This document shows positions 54,821 to 63,713 of a DNA stretch of 64,000 nt, in pieces. Source of the DNA: Flavobacterium sp. SH_e (GTDB lineage Bacteria; Bacteroidota; Bacteroidia; Flavobacteriales; Flavobacteriaceae); NCBI RefSeq assembly GCF_025717045.1, contig NZ_JAOVZN010000004.1, forward strand, positions 79,395 through 143,394, read 5' to 3'. Each line of letters opens with the position of its first letter. The first letter of the stretch is position 1. Under the pieces are notes generated by a model that saw nothing but the letters and a program-made list of their open reading frames with translations, was not told the origin of the DNA and did not search any database. The position numbers and the translations under genes are program-made.

Positions 54821-55267
54821 TTACTCTTCACCATTGTCCCATAAGCGATCCATCTCTTCCGCGCTCAGCAGAAATTCAGGATATTTTTGGCTTTCCAAGA
54901 CCGTAAGGGAATTTATCTTATCGCGTAAAGCAGACTGCCTTACAAAAGGATATTCAGCAAGCACAAACTGCAGATAATGCCTGAATTCAGCTTTAGACAC
55001 ACCTCTATCGTTACTTTCAGAAAACACGCCTAACAGCCTATTAAACAATTCCTCAGCATCTTCAAGAGTATCAAAAGGCTCGCTGTATTCTGAAAAAGGC
55101 CCCAGCCTTTTTTCATTCTTCCCGACAGAAGATCTGCTCCCCGATCTGCCTTTGAAAACAGAGCTGATATTCTTCGAGTAATATCGGAAATACACAAACC
55201 CATACCACACCAAAACAAAAGCAATAACGGAAGCCGCATAAGCTCCCCAAGAAATATCTGCAATCAT
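54821..55267 (-). CDS. Membrane-anchored hypothetical protein at the head of the tra operon
   Basis: This 148-residue protein has one N-terminal membrane helix (about 8-28, AASVIAFVLVWYGFVYFRYY) and a charged cytoplasmic part. It is the first gene of the visible tra run, before TraE. I cannot name its family; a TraD-like small accessory protein is possible from position alone. Confidence 0.55.
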   Translation of the reverse strand: MIADISWGAYAASVIAFVLVWYGFVYFRYYSKNISSVFKGRSGSRSSVGKNEKRLGPFSEYSEPFDTLEDAEELFNRLLGVFSESNDRGVSKAEFRHYLQFVLAEYPFVRQSALRDKINSLTVLESQKYPEFLLSAEEMDRLWDNGEE

Positions 55268-55688
55268 AACTGTTTCTTTTACCGTTAAACGTCCATTGCA
55301 AAAATCAGACAGCGCGTTCTGATTTAAATGCAGGACAAAGGAACAATTACATCAGCCCCATTACAAGCACAACTTTCTGCTGTGCCTTCCTGTCCCTTAT
55401 GATGATGGCAAGCCTCAATTTCCATCAGCAGCCTGCCAGAACTGAAGAAAATGCCTTGCCTATTTCAATTCTCTTAAAAATCATCAAAAAAAAAGATGGG
55501 CGTGATGCCCATCTTTAAAGTGCCATAAAAGACCTGTTCAATCTGAATGCTGAAAACAGCAGCAAAATGCCTGCAGACAGCATTTTCTAAGCTTCTTGAA
55601 ATATTAATCTGCTTCTCAAGCTTTTTATTGCCTCTGAAGCTAAAATGCGTCTATTTGTCTTAGCCATCTCTTCAAAATGTACAGATTT
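55268..55688. other. Non-coding region before the tra operon, with terminator
   Basis: This 421-base stretch holds the terminator of the lipase-like gene (55484-55516). The rest has no gene or clear promoter match. In many related elements further mobilisation genes lie here; none is present. Confidence 0.5.
55484..55516 (-). terminator. Terminator of the lipase-like gene
   Basis: AAAGATGGGC (55492-55501) pairs perfectly with GCCCATCTTT (55507-55516) around a 5-base loop. On the minus strand a strong T run follows, so it ends transcripts coming from 55689. Confidence 0.8.
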
Positions 55689-56741
55689 TTAATTGCAGTT
55701 TGCAATTCTCGGATTATTTGATGCTGCACATTGGAAAGAATATTTACTCTGTGGATATAAGGGAGAAGGGTCATCAGTCACTTCCAATGGAGACAGCGCC
55801 TGCCCATTATAGCTCGGCATTGTTGCCTGCTCTTTAGATCCATTTCCTAGCGCTACATTTTTGGCTGCCGAATTTCCATTAAAACTATAATCAATCAGTG
55901 CGTCAAGCAATCTGTAGATCCCATAGTAATCATATGCATCATATGAGCTTTGCGTATTGGGAAGATTATGCTCCGCGCTGTATGTGAAAGTAGGCAATAC
56001 AGATTTTTTCATTAAAATAAAATCTTTTTCAGAGTTTGGAATATTTATATTCTTAAAAATATCAATTGCCATCCTATGGTCATTCGTTACGTCGTCATTA
56101 TATACCTGGGTTATCAGTTTTGTGTTTTCCGGAAAATTTTGCAGTTCCTCCTGAGTGATTTCATAGGAATACCATTGCGCCATTGCAAAAATAAAACGTC
56201 CGTTCTCTCCCCAGCCTTCATCAACAAACCCTCTATGGGCTAAAGCAAAAGAGGCTCCTGCGCCAAATGAATGCCCCATAAAGCCTACTTTTTTGGTATC
56301 AATTACATCAGGGTAATCCGCGGCAGCTTTTTTAAAGCTTTCCCATAGTACGCCATACCTTTCATCCACTGTCACACCCGTTGTGGGATAAGGCGCAAAA
56401 ACCACAGCATATCCTTTTTTTGCGATGAATTCATACAATCCAATATTATATGCACTTTCCTCTCCTCCAAATGGATGCGAATAAAAAATTACGGGTCTTG
56501 GGGAAGCAATATCTTTTGGGTAAAATATTTCAACATTTCTGCCACTGTACAGCGGGCTTGGAAAACTGATTTTTGCCACAGTATAGGCTCCATCTGATCC
56601 ATAGCCGGTTTTTGGCCTTGAAATGGGCCCGGCCAAATCATCGTCCACATAAGCGGAATCTTGGCCTGAATCATCTGCTTCGTTCTTTGAGCAGGACAGT
56701 AATAGAAATAAAGAGATCATAAATAAAATTGGGGCCTTCAT
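55689..56741 (-). CDS. Alpha/beta hydrolase lipoprotein (lipase/PAF-acetylhydrolase-like)
   Basis: This 350-residue protein has a lipobox (LLLSC, Cys17) and an alpha/beta hydrolase core: FYSHPFGGEESAYN (oxyanion hole part), GYAVVFAPYP, and nucleophile Ser158 in GFMGHSFGAGASF. Relatives include secreted lipases and PAF-acetylhydrolase-like enzymes. It should act on esters at the surface or periplasm. It stands alone, with a strong terminator downstream. Confidence 0.78.
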   Translation of the reverse strand: MKAPILFMISLFLLLSCSKNEADDSGQDSAYVDDDLAGPISRPKTGYGSDGAYTVAKISFPSPLYSGRNVEIFYPKDIASPRPVIFYSHPFGGEESAYNIGLYEFIAKKGYAVVFAPYPTTGVTVDERYGVLWESFKKAAADYPDVIDTKKVGFMGHSFGAGASFALAHRGFVDEGWGENGRFIFAMAQWYSYEITQEELQNFPENTKLITQVYNDDVTNDHRMAIDIFKNINIPNSEKDFILMKKSVLPTFTYSAEHNLPNTQSSYDAYDYYGIYRLLDALIDYSFNGNSAAKNVALGNGSKEQATMPSYNGQALSPLEVTDDPSPLYPQSKYSFQCAASNNPRIANCN

Positions 56742-57063
56742 TTTTACGCATTTAAAGTTATTTTAATAAGACTAATTTTCATTGCAATGGTTTAATGCTT
56801 TAAATTTAAAGCATAATTAAATGCGGAGACCCAAATGGCAAATTAATTCATAACCGACGCCCCTATTATTTTATCAGCCGGTTTTTGCCTTTATAATCCT
56901 CACGAAAAGAATCAAAAAAGGAAATCTTTTCAGCGGTCATGCATCTAAAAAAACAATGGAAAAAAAGCTTACCGCTTCTTAAAGCTGATAAAAGCATAAC
57001 TAAAAATTATTTTCTGGCCCCTATCCTTTAATAGGCTCCATTTGAACAGATTAAGCATTTAAG

Positions 57064-57116
57064 ATGCCGGAAGGCACAGTAGAATTTTTAATGGAGAAAA
57101 AGGATTCGGATTTATA
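57064..57116 (+). pseudogene. Relic of a cold-shock gene
   Basis: The DNA from the ATG at 57064 matches the start of the cold-shock gene at 41230 (EGTVxFFNxEKGFGFI) but one base is missing after codon 8, giving an early TAG. The middle and end of the gene are gone, and the next bases are a hairpin (57117-57137) like the terminator of the intact gene. So most of the gene was deleted between the start and the terminator. Confidence 0.75.
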
Positions 57117-57137
57117 GCGCCTGTTTAAAACAGGCGC
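57117..57137 (+). terminator. Hairpin left from the cold-shock relic
   Basis: GCGCCTG (57117-57123) pairs with CAGGCGC (57131-57137) around TTTAAAA. It corresponds to the terminator of the intact cold-shock gene at 41443. Confidence 0.6.
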
Positions 57138-57169
57138 CTTATAAACCCTAATTTAATCGAGTTATGCCG

Positions 57170-58594
57170 TCAATTGCGCTGCTGAATCAGCTTTTTAAGC
57201 ATTCCGTCAAATATAAAGCCATGAAACGGCAGGACGCAATACCAGTATGCTTTGCCCATCAATCCGCGCGGCTTAAAAGTAGCGGCCTGATATAAGGTAT
57301 TGCCGATTATTTTAAATTCCAGCCATGCTTCACCGGGCAGCTTCATCTCGGCATATAAAACCAGTTTCCCTTCCGCTTTATTGGCATATACCACCCTCCA
57401 GAAATCCAGTGCATCTCCTGCATGCAGCCCATTTTTATTTGTCCTTCCCCTTCGGGTTCCAACACCTCCAAAAATCTTATCGATGAAGCCGCGCAAATCC
57501 CAAAGCCAGTCGGCATAATACCATCCTGTTTCTCCGCCAATAGACCAGATTCGGGCAATAGTATATTCCCGGTCTATTACCGTTCTTTTCCTTCTGTCAA
57601 TATAGCAGCCCTTTTTTGGAACTTTTAGGTATTGGGAAACATTTCCCCTAAACAGCCCGCTTACCTGTGAGTCCTTCCAGCTTGAGAGGATATCATCTTC
57701 ACTAATTTTTTTCAAAGCCCTCTCTACTGCCTGCCTGTAGGCAATAGGAGCGATTCCCAGCATGCTATTAATATTATTATCGCTGCAGATCACTTCTGTT
57801 TTCATACTGCTGACCAGCGCTGAAGCCAGTTTGAAGGAAGTTGAGGTGACAAAATACAGCCAATAGGACGATAATTTTGGCGTCATTACCGGTATTGTAA
57901 AAATATGCCTCTTCAGGTTTTTAGCTTTAGCAAACTCCAAAAGCATTTCTTTATAGGTCAATATATCTGGCCCCCCGATATCAAAACTTTTGCTGTAAGC
58001 CAATGGATTTAAGAGTGACCGGATTAAAAATTCCAAAACGTCACCGATTGCAATCGGCTGGCATTTCGTATTGAGCCATTTTGGGGCAATCATAATGGGC
58101 AGCTTATCCACCAGGTCCCGCATTATCTCAAAAGAAGCGCTTCCTGATCCAACTATGATTCCAGCCCGAAGCACAGTTGAGGGAACTGCTGCGGTTTTTA
58201 AAATATCCTCTACTGCCTTTCTTGATGACAAATGCTTGGATAGTGACCGGCCGTTTACAATTCCGCTGAGATAAATGATCTGTTTTGCATTTGTCCTGTT
58301 TATTTTTTCAATGAAATAATTTGCCGAAATGCTTTCCAGTTCATCATAATTGGAAGCGCCAGACATGGAATGTATCAGATAATAGGCCGCATCAATATCA
58401 TCGGGAATCTTATTGAGGCTTCCCGGATCTAAAAAATCAACTTCGATAACCTGTATTTTATCGGTTAGCTTTTCAGGAAAACGGAATCTGCTTTTATCCC
58501 TCACACAGCAGATTACTTCACTGCCATTCTCCAGCAGCAGGGGTAAAAGCCTCCTGCCTATATAGCCTGTTGCACCTGTTAAGAGAATTTTCAT
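57170..58594 (-). CDS. SDR-family protein fused to DUF2867
   Basis: This 474-residue protein has an N-terminal extended SDR domain (LLTGATGYIGRRLLPLLLEN; YLIHSMSG; IIYLSGIVNG) and a C-terminal DUF2867 domain from about 330 (REYTIARIWSIGGETGWYYA; HAGDALDFWRVVYAN; GEAWLEFKII). The fold suggests an NAD(P)-binding enzyme with a lipid- or polyketide-binding-like partner domain. In this phylum such genes often stand with light- and carotenoid-related genes. It starts 3 bases after the next SDR gene. Confidence 0.82.
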   Translation of the reverse strand: MKILLTGATGYIGRRLLPLLLENGSEVICCVRDKSRFRFPEKLTDKIQVIEVDFLDPGSLNKIPDDIDAAYYLIHSMSGASNYDELESISANYFIEKINRTNAKQIIYLSGIVNGRSLSKHLSSRKAVEDILKTAAVPSTVLRAGIIVGSGSASFEIMRDLVDKLPIMIAPKWLNTKCQPIAIGDVLEFLIRSLLNPLAYSKSFDIGGPDILTYKEMLLEFAKAKNLKRHIFTIPVMTPKLSSYWLYFVTSTSFKLASALVSSMKTEVICSDNNINSMLGIAPIAYRQAVERALKKISEDDILSSWKDSQVSGLFRGNVSQYLKVPKKGCYIDRRKRTVIDREYTIARIWSIGGETGWYYADWLWDLRGFIDKIFGGVGTRRGRTNKNGLHAGDALDFWRVVYANKAEGKLVLYAEMKLPGEAWLEFKIIGNTLYQAATFKPRGLMGKAYWYCVLPFHGFIFDGMLKKLIQQRN

Positions 58595-58597
58595 TTT

Positions 58598-59290
58598 TTA
58601 CAATTTAAAGCTTACCAAACCATAGTCCATTGGGAAAATCTGGCCCGAAATTGAAGCTGCATCTTCAGAAATCAGATAGCCTGCCATACGAGCCACTTCT
58701 TTTGGCTTCAGGTAATTTTTCATGGGGTGCCGCTGCATCATATTTTCCTTCATGCGGTCATTTCTTAAAATGGAAGCAGATAGGGAAGTTTCCGTAATAG
58801 TGGGCGCAATGGCATTAATCCGAACCAAAGGGGCAAGTTCTGCACCGAGCGACTTAACCAGCCCCTCCACTCCCGACTTGGCTGCTGCAGTGCTGGCATG
58901 GAAAGGCATTCCTAGTTTTGCCGCAACGCTGCTGAACAGAACTATCGAAGGATTTTTTCCCTTCTTTAAGGCAGGCAGAAAATGCTGAATCGCCTTCACG
59001 GCGCCTATCACATTAATTTCAAAATCATTTCTGAAATCATCAGCGCTTAAACTCAAAATAGGCTTTAAATTTATGGAACCAGGACAATAGATAAGAGCAT
59101 CAACGCCTTCTATTTCGGGAAGTGCATCCGCTAATACATCGGCACTGCAGTGAATCAGATTGGGATGCAGAATTTCAGGTGCCGTCCTGCTGATATTGCA
59201 TACCCGCTTATGCTCTAACTGCTGCTCCAAAATAGCTCTTCCGATTCCTTTGCTGCCTCCTATTATAACAACATTTTCCATGATTTCCAT
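58598..59290 (-). CDS. SDR-family protein without catalytic tyrosine
   Basis: This 230-residue protein has VVIIGGSKGIGRAI (cofactor site). Catalytic Ser at about 120-121 (LFSSVAAKLG) and Lys138 (STAAAKSGVEG) are present, but the residue four before Lys is Thr134, not Tyr. C-terminal INAIAPTITETSL is present. The start may be the second Met (MENVVII). It lies next to the DUF2867 gene with 3 bases between and probably works with it. Confidence 0.82.
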   Translation of the reverse strand: MEIMENVVIIGGSKGIGRAILEQQLEHKRVCNISRTAPEILHPNLIHCSADVLADALPEIEGVDALIYCPGSINLKPILSLSADDFRNDFEINVIGAVKAIQHFLPALKKGKNPSIVLFSSVAAKLGMPFHASTAAAKSGVEGLVKSLGAELAPLVRINAIAPTITETSLSASILRNDRMKENMMQRHPMKNYLKPKEVARMAGYLISEDAASISGQIFPMDYGLVSFKL

Positions 59291-59595
59291 ATGCAGATTA
59301 AAATTTATAATCGATTTTATTGATAGCAGGCTTTCGTAATCTGCCGAATTAGAATTGAAAGCGGCTGCTGTTTGGCAATTGCCAGATAAGACTGGACAAA
59401 ATAAATCTAATTATGCAGCTTAGCTTCATTAAGATTCTTTTTTAATGCCCTGAACAGCCATCTTAGAATACAAATCACAAAATTTCAATAGATATCCCAA
59501 TAGGTTTAAAAAAGCGGTTAAAAATGTTTTTAACCGCTTTTTAAATTTCTAAGAGCCTACCGAAAGATTGAGCAATATTTCAGTGCAAATAGGGC
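59291..59595. other. Intergenic region with bidirectional terminator
   Basis: This 305-base stretch holds a strong terminator (59509-59542) between the FAS1 gene and the SDR pair. The rest shows no gene; it should contain the promoter of the SDR pair, which I cannot place. Confidence 0.5.
59509..59542. terminator. Terminator of the FAS1 gene
   Basis: A long perfect inverted repeat (left arm from 59509, right arm to 59542) pairs AAGCGGTTAAA with TTTAACCGCTT, with A and T runs on both sides and a very small loop. It ends the leftward FAS1 transcript. Confidence 0.8.
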
Positions 59596-60576
59596 TTATA
59601 AGCTAAAATTTGGCAGCAGTACTTTATCAATTACATGAATTATTCCATTTGAGCACTGTACATCTGTTGCGATAATATTGCTTACTCTTCCGCTGGCATC
59701 TGTAATCTTTGCGCCTCCGGTTAAACCAACCTTAAAATTCTGTCCTGCAAATGTGCTTACAGACTGCCCATCCGTTAAAGCAGATGACTCTACATTTGCT
59801 CCAGCCACCACATGATACTTCAGAGTTGTTTCAAGAACATTAGCAGGAATTGCCGCAAGTCCGGAAAATCCAGTTTCTGTAAGAAAAGCGGCAAAGGCGG
59901 CATTGGTAGGCGCAAAAACAGTAAAGGGAGAACTGGCTGTTCCCGATAGAATTCCGGCAAAACCAGAGGCAGGATTATAGGTCAAGGCGGCCACTAATGT
60001 TGTGAAATTCTTGTTGGCAGCCGCATGATTTACAATTGTAGGAAGTCCGATAACGCCATCAACAATATGAATGACCCCATTTGAAGCTTCAATATCAGCT
60101 GCTGTTACTGTTGCCCCTCCATTTGTTTTACCGCCATTTACATCAACAGTGGCGCCTTTTTCAAGATACATGCTGATTGTATTGGAAGATGAGGCGCTGC
60201 CTTTGGCTAAGGTTTTGACATAACCGGTCTCAATTTCAGCAGATTTAACTTTCGCGCTTAAAACATGATTGAGCAATATTTCTTTTAATGCCGCCACTGG
60301 AACTGCATCAAGATTAGCGTAGCCATTGGCAGATAAAAAGGCAGTGAATGCCTCATTAGTGGGTGCAAAAACGGTATAGGTACCGGAGGAGTTCAATGTT
60401 GCAGTAAGGCCCGCTTTATCCAAAGCGGCCACCAAAGAGCTAAGATTGGGATTTGTTTTGGCAGCAGCTGCTATTGTCTGAAGCTGCTGGGATGAATCAT
60501 CATCATTACTGCATGAAATACTGACTAACGCAATTAAGGCTAAAAAAGCAATTAATTTAATTTTGAATGTTTTCAT
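59596..60576 (-). CDS. Lipoprotein with two fasciclin (FAS1) domains
   Basis: From the ATG at 60576 this is a 326-residue protein with a lipoprotein signal (LVSISC). It has two FAS1 domains: FAPTNEAFTAFLSANGY with LLNHVLSAKVKS, and FAPTNAAFAAFLTETGFSGL with LKYHVVAG and VIDKVLLPNF. FAS1 proteins act in adhesion or surface binding. The upstream ATG at 60597 would add residues before the signal and is less likely. Two dyads lie over its promoter. A family link to light-response clusters is from memory. Confidence 0.88.
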   Translation of the reverse strand: MKTFKIKLIAFLALIALVSISCSNDDDSSQQLQTIAAAAKTNPNLSSLVAALDKAGLTATLNSSGTYTVFAPTNEAFTAFLSANGYANLDAVPVAALKEILLNHVLSAKVKSAEIETGYVKTLAKGSASSSNTISMYLEKGATVDVNGGKTNGGATVTAADIEASNGVIHIVDGVIGLPTIVNHAAANKNFTTLVAALTYNPASGFAGILSGTASSPFTVFAPTNAAFAAFLTETGFSGLAAIPANVLETTLKYHVVAGANVESSALTDGQSVSTFAGQNFKVGLTGGAKITDASGRVSNIIATDVQCSNGIIHVIDKVLLPNFSL

Positions 60577-60597
60577 AAGTTTTTTTTTTATTGTCAC

Positions 60598-61015
60598 ACT
60601 AAGTTAATCAATTTTGTTTAACAAAAACAATAAAAGGTTAAACAAAAATAAAAGTTTAACAGTTCAAACCGCTACATATCAGTCGCTTATAATCAAAAAA
60701 ATCACTCAAAAAGCCCTCCAGTGGCGAAAAAGCCAGCTACCGGAAGGAAGCCGAAAAGAAGAAATTAAAAATTGTCCAGCTGCTCTAGATTTTAATATTT
60801 TACATACACTGAAAATGGAAAAGCCCAATAAAATTTGCCTGATCTAACCAATAGCCACTAAATTTTCAAAAAAAATGCTTCGGTTCAGAATGCCGATAGG
60901 CGTATTTTAGTGATGGCAAAGCATTAGGCATATAGGCAGCAAGCACTGCTTGAGCGAGCATTAAAAGCATAAAAATCAAGCGGAAGGCCACATTCTAAAA
61001 AAACAGATGCTAAAA
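60598..61015. other. Intergenic region with FAS1 operator-like dyads
   Basis: The first 65 bases hold palindromes at 60613-60625 and 60637-60660. The rest to 61015 shows no gene; the start of a relic follows. Confidence 0.5.
60613..60660 (-). promoter_or_regulatory. Two palindromes over the FAS1 promoter
   Basis: TTTGTTTAACAAA (60613-60625) is a perfect palindrome. GTTAAAC (60637-60643) and GTTTAAC (60654-60660) form a perfect inverted repeat with 10 bases between. Within that spacer, on the minus strand, TATTTTTG (60650-60643) matches the -7 consensus. A repressor or a MerR-type protein could act here; its identity is not known. Confidence 0.5.
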
Positions 61016-61399
61016 ATGAAATTAGGAGTTATGGAGGCTGGAGCCATCAAAATTAATTTTGCGATTAAGGCAGCCCAATTAGGTTATGGGGTTTTAGCTT
61101 TTGATGCTAAGGAGATAGGCCATTTAAATGAAATAGCGCAAAAAATCGGTGGCAGCGCACAGATAGCTGATTTTATATTATTTTCTGTTAAATGGGAAAA
61201 TTTAGAATCAATATTATCAAACCTGCAAAATATGGCTGAAAAAATAATCTTACGCACTAACAGCCCAATTTTTAATTTGGCATTTCCTTCACCATTGCCT
61301 GTAACACTTGTGAACCCATCTTTAAAAGAAATAGGGATATTCTTGCCTGAGGCGCACGCTATCAAAGTTTTCAAGAGATTGCGTCCCTCATTCAAATAG
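61016..61399 (+). pseudogene. Shortened F420-reductase-like relic
   Basis: This 127-codon frame starts MKLGVMEAGAIKINFAIKAA and shows ADFILFSVKWENLESILSNL and HAIKVFKRLR. These match the N-terminal Rossmann part and the HVVKAFN region of the family seen at 36914. The C-terminal half is missing, and GAGAIG is changed at the cofactor site. An ATG three codons earlier (61007) is possible. Probably a decayed gene. Confidence 0.55.
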
Positions 61400-61523
61400 A
61401 AGAAGAAATTCCTGCAAAAATGGCTATTTCTATCTAGCCCATGACATAAGCATAAAAAAAAGGCAGATTCATTATTTGATCCTTTAAATCTTGCCAGCTG
61501 TGCAATAATCTTAGCATTTCCAA

Positions 61524-61970
61524 TTAATTGATAAGCTTCCCTAAAAGCTCTTTGAGGGTAATAGAACTCATTTTCTGCAGGTTGGCTTTTATAAGCTTCT
61601 TATCTTCCTCCATATTATTTTTGTAGCCTGCTATGCGGGGAGCATTGCTCTGCACAGAAAATCGGATTAGCCTTATCTCAGCATTTTCAGGATCAAGAAG
61701 CACTGCTTTTTCTATCTCTGCCTTACCATTATTGAAAGTCTCAAATTTACTTATTGGATTAAAAATATGTCTGGCCCAAATAGCTCTGAAGCCTCCTGAA
61801 TAGGCAAGACGCAAAGGATCTGAACTGCCATTGAGCTCCACTATCATATCCCTGCAGAGCTTCTTATTGTGAAACGCAAGAAGATAATTGCCTCTTATTT
61901 TTTCAAGCTCCAAAAATCCCATGCCATTCATAGCTGGAGCACAGAATACCAATAGCAGAACTAATTTCAT
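61524..61970 (-). CDS. Small secreted protein next to phytoene synthase
   Basis: This 148-residue protein has a signal peptide (about 1-17) and a helical TPR-like core (LRLAYSGGFRAIWARHIFNP; EIEKAVLLDPENAEIRLIRF). Similar proteins occur beside carotenoid genes in flavobacteria, as I recall. Its ATG overlaps the stop of the phytoene synthase gene by four bases, so the two are coupled. The function is unknown. Confidence 0.65.
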   Translation of the reverse strand: MKLVLLLVFCAPAMNGMGFLELEKIRGNYLLAFHNKKLCRDMIVELNGSSDPLRLAYSGGFRAIWARHIFNPISKFETFNNGKAEIEKAVLLDPENAEIRLIRFSVQSNAPRIAGYKNNMEEDKKLIKANLQKMSSITLKELLGKLIN

Positions 61971-62863
61971 AGGCCTGCCATTTTATATTGCAGATAACTT
62001 ACCATCATCATTGAAATCTTTTTAGAATTATGTATGCGTATTCTTGACTCGAGTATTTTGCTTGCCGGCGTTTTCGCTATTTTATCAAAAAGAGAAATGT
62101 AGTATCTGTAAGCCAAATAAACTCCAAAACGGGAGGAAGGAGGCAGGGCTTTTATGCCTATAAGGGCTTCTTGAAATTCACTCCTTATCTCCTGCTCTAT
62201 CCTGATCTTTGCATCTGTGTCAAATCTCTTCATTTCAAGGTTTGGAAAATAGATGCGCCCCAAGATGGAATAGTCATCCTTTAAATCTCTCAGAAAGTTG
62301 ACTTTCTGAAAAGCAGATCCCAACTTCATAGCGAAAGGCTCAAGCTGCCTATAAGCCTCGGAATTGCCTTCAACAAAAACTTTGAGGCACATCAGCCCCA
62401 CGACTTCAGCCGATCCCAGAATATATTCGCCGTATAGCTCTCTGGTATACAAGACAGGATCTAGATCCATTTCCATACTCTTCAGGAAACGGTCAATAAG
62501 CTCTGTGCCTATACCATACTTATGCACGGTCTGCTGAAAAGCGTTAAGTATTGGATTGATCGAAATCTTTTCCTCGAGAGCCTCCATAGTTTGGATTTTG
62601 AAGCGGAGCAGCAGCTCCTTTTTATTGTAATCGTGAAAACTGTCCACAATTTCATCGGCCAGCCTTACAAATCCATATATCGCATATATGGAAGGCCTTA
62701 TATCATAACCCAAAGCTTTGATCCCTAAAGAAAAGCTGGTGGAATACTTCCGGGTAGTGGCCCTGCTTATCTGATATGATAGCTCGTCGAACAAATTTTT
62801 CATAAAATGCGGTATTTTTATCTCTTTCTTTTTAAAACTGCCATTTCTAATATCATCCATCAA
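61967..62863 (-). CDS. crtB: Phytoene/squalene synthase family protein
   Basis: This 298-residue protein has both aspartate-rich motifs: ADEIVD (69-74) and DLKDD (193-197), with RATTRKYSTSF near the N-terminus and GSAFQKVNFLRDLKDD in the core. It should condense two geranylgeranyl diphosphates to phytoene, the first carotenoid step. Relatives usually start at MKNLFDEL, which is Met21 here (62803); the extra 20 residues may not be translated. No phytoene desaturase, hydroxylase or cyclase is present nearby. Confidence 0.88.
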   Translation of the reverse strand: MMDDIRNGSFKKKEIKIPHFMKNLFDELSYQISRATTRKYSTSFSLGIKALGYDIRPSIYAIYGFVRLADEIVDSFHDYNKKELLLRFKIQTMEALEEKISINPILNAFQQTVHKYGIGTELIDRFLKSMEMDLDPVLYTRELYGEYILGSAEVVGLMCLKVFVEGNSEAYRQLEPFAMKLGSAFQKVNFLRDLKDDYSILGRIYFPNLEMKRFDTDAKIRIEQEIRSEFQEALIGIKALPPSSRFGVYLAYRYYISLFDKIAKTPASKILESRIRIHNSKKISMMMVSYLQYKMAGL

Positions 62864-62914
62864 GGCTTTTCAGATCCAATAGCCGTCAAATGGGCCGCAT
62901 GATACTGCTTTAGG

Positions 62915-63046
62915 CTATGTTTTTAAAACACCTGCCGCATTTAAGGCATCTGCAAATCCAAAATCATTGCCATCGTCTGCAAAAAATCGTCCCATCGGGC
63001 AGCCATGAAGGTTAATTTCACCGACTATATGAACCCCTGCACCAAA
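62915..63046 (-). pseudogene. Remnant reading frame of an unrecognised protein
   Basis: A 43-codon open frame with no proper start lies between the MarR-like gene and phytoene synthase. It reads GAGVHIVGEINLHGCPMGRF and then a G/D/A-rich end with ADALNAAGVLKT before the stop. The residue mix looks protein-like, but it follows a stop codon directly. I read it as the end of a deleted gene. Its family is unknown. Confidence 0.35.
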
Positions 63047-63059
63047 TTAAAGATGCTCT

Positions 63060-63713
63060 TTATTGAATATTTAGCGCCGCAAGCAATTTGGATGGGGCTA
63101 TATTTCTATTAAAAATGGGATTGTGAAAATCCTCAAGCTTGCTCAAAATTCGAATCAGTTCCATTTTTTCCGAAAAAGTCAGATTGCCGCTTACGATCTT
63201 AGATGCATTTCGAATCTTTGGCATCTGCTTTTCCAATATCTTGATTCCATAGTCAGTGATGCTGATATTTTTGCTTCTTCGGTCAGTTGGCGACAAATCC
63301 TGGCGTATCCATCCCCTGCTTAATAATCTTGCTATGATCTGCATTCCCGTGGGCTTATCCTGCAGATTCATCTTTATAAGCTCCATTTTAGACATCCTGC
63401 CATGAACCCTAAGATTAATGAGATAGATAAAATCCTCCTGCGTAGAAAAATCCGTATCCGAGATAATCGCTCTAGAATACATTTTAGCATATCTATTCAT
63501 GCTCACAATCATAGTGCAGATCACCCCCTCAGGGCTTCGCCCATTTTCCTTACCCTCCCAATCTGGCTCAGCTTTAGCCTGTATGGGTATAAAATTCTCA
63601 GCAATCCAAGATTTAAAACCTTCCACGGAATCCGCTTCCTTGCCCACTGCCTTTCTTGATTTTTCGAAGTCACCCGCTAAATCAATAATATCTTTCAGTA
63701 AATTATAATTCAT
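63060..63713 (-). CDS. MarR-family transcriptional regulator
   Basis: This 217-residue protein (from MNYNLLKD) has an N-terminal extension of about 60 residues and a MarR winged helix with MIVSMNRYAKMYSRAI, GRMSKMELIKMNLQDKPTGM, LSRGWIRQDLSPTDRRSKNI and YGIKILEKQMPKI. MarR dimers usually repress by binding palindromes. A perfect 7-base dyad overlaps its -7 element, so it may repress itself. The first ATG (63722) would leave a leader of only a few bases; the one at 63713 is preferred. Confidence 0.85.
   Translation of the reverse strand: MNYNLLKDIIDLAGDFEKSRKAVGKEADSVEGFKSWIAENFIPIQAKAEPDWEGKENGRSPEGVICTMIVSMNRYAKMYSRAIISDTDFSTQEDFIYLINLRVHGRMSKMELIKMNLQDKPTGMQIIARLLSRGWIRQDLSPTDRRSKNISITDYGIKILEKQMPKIRNASKIVSGNLTFSEKMELIRILSKLEDFHNPIFNRNIAPSKLLAALNIQ

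Larger units (their letters stand above)
56742..57169. other. Non-coding region containing a cold-shock relic
   Basis: This 428-base stretch contains a short broken cold-shock gene start with its hairpin (57064-57137). The rest is AT-rich and shows no gene. Confidence 0.55.
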
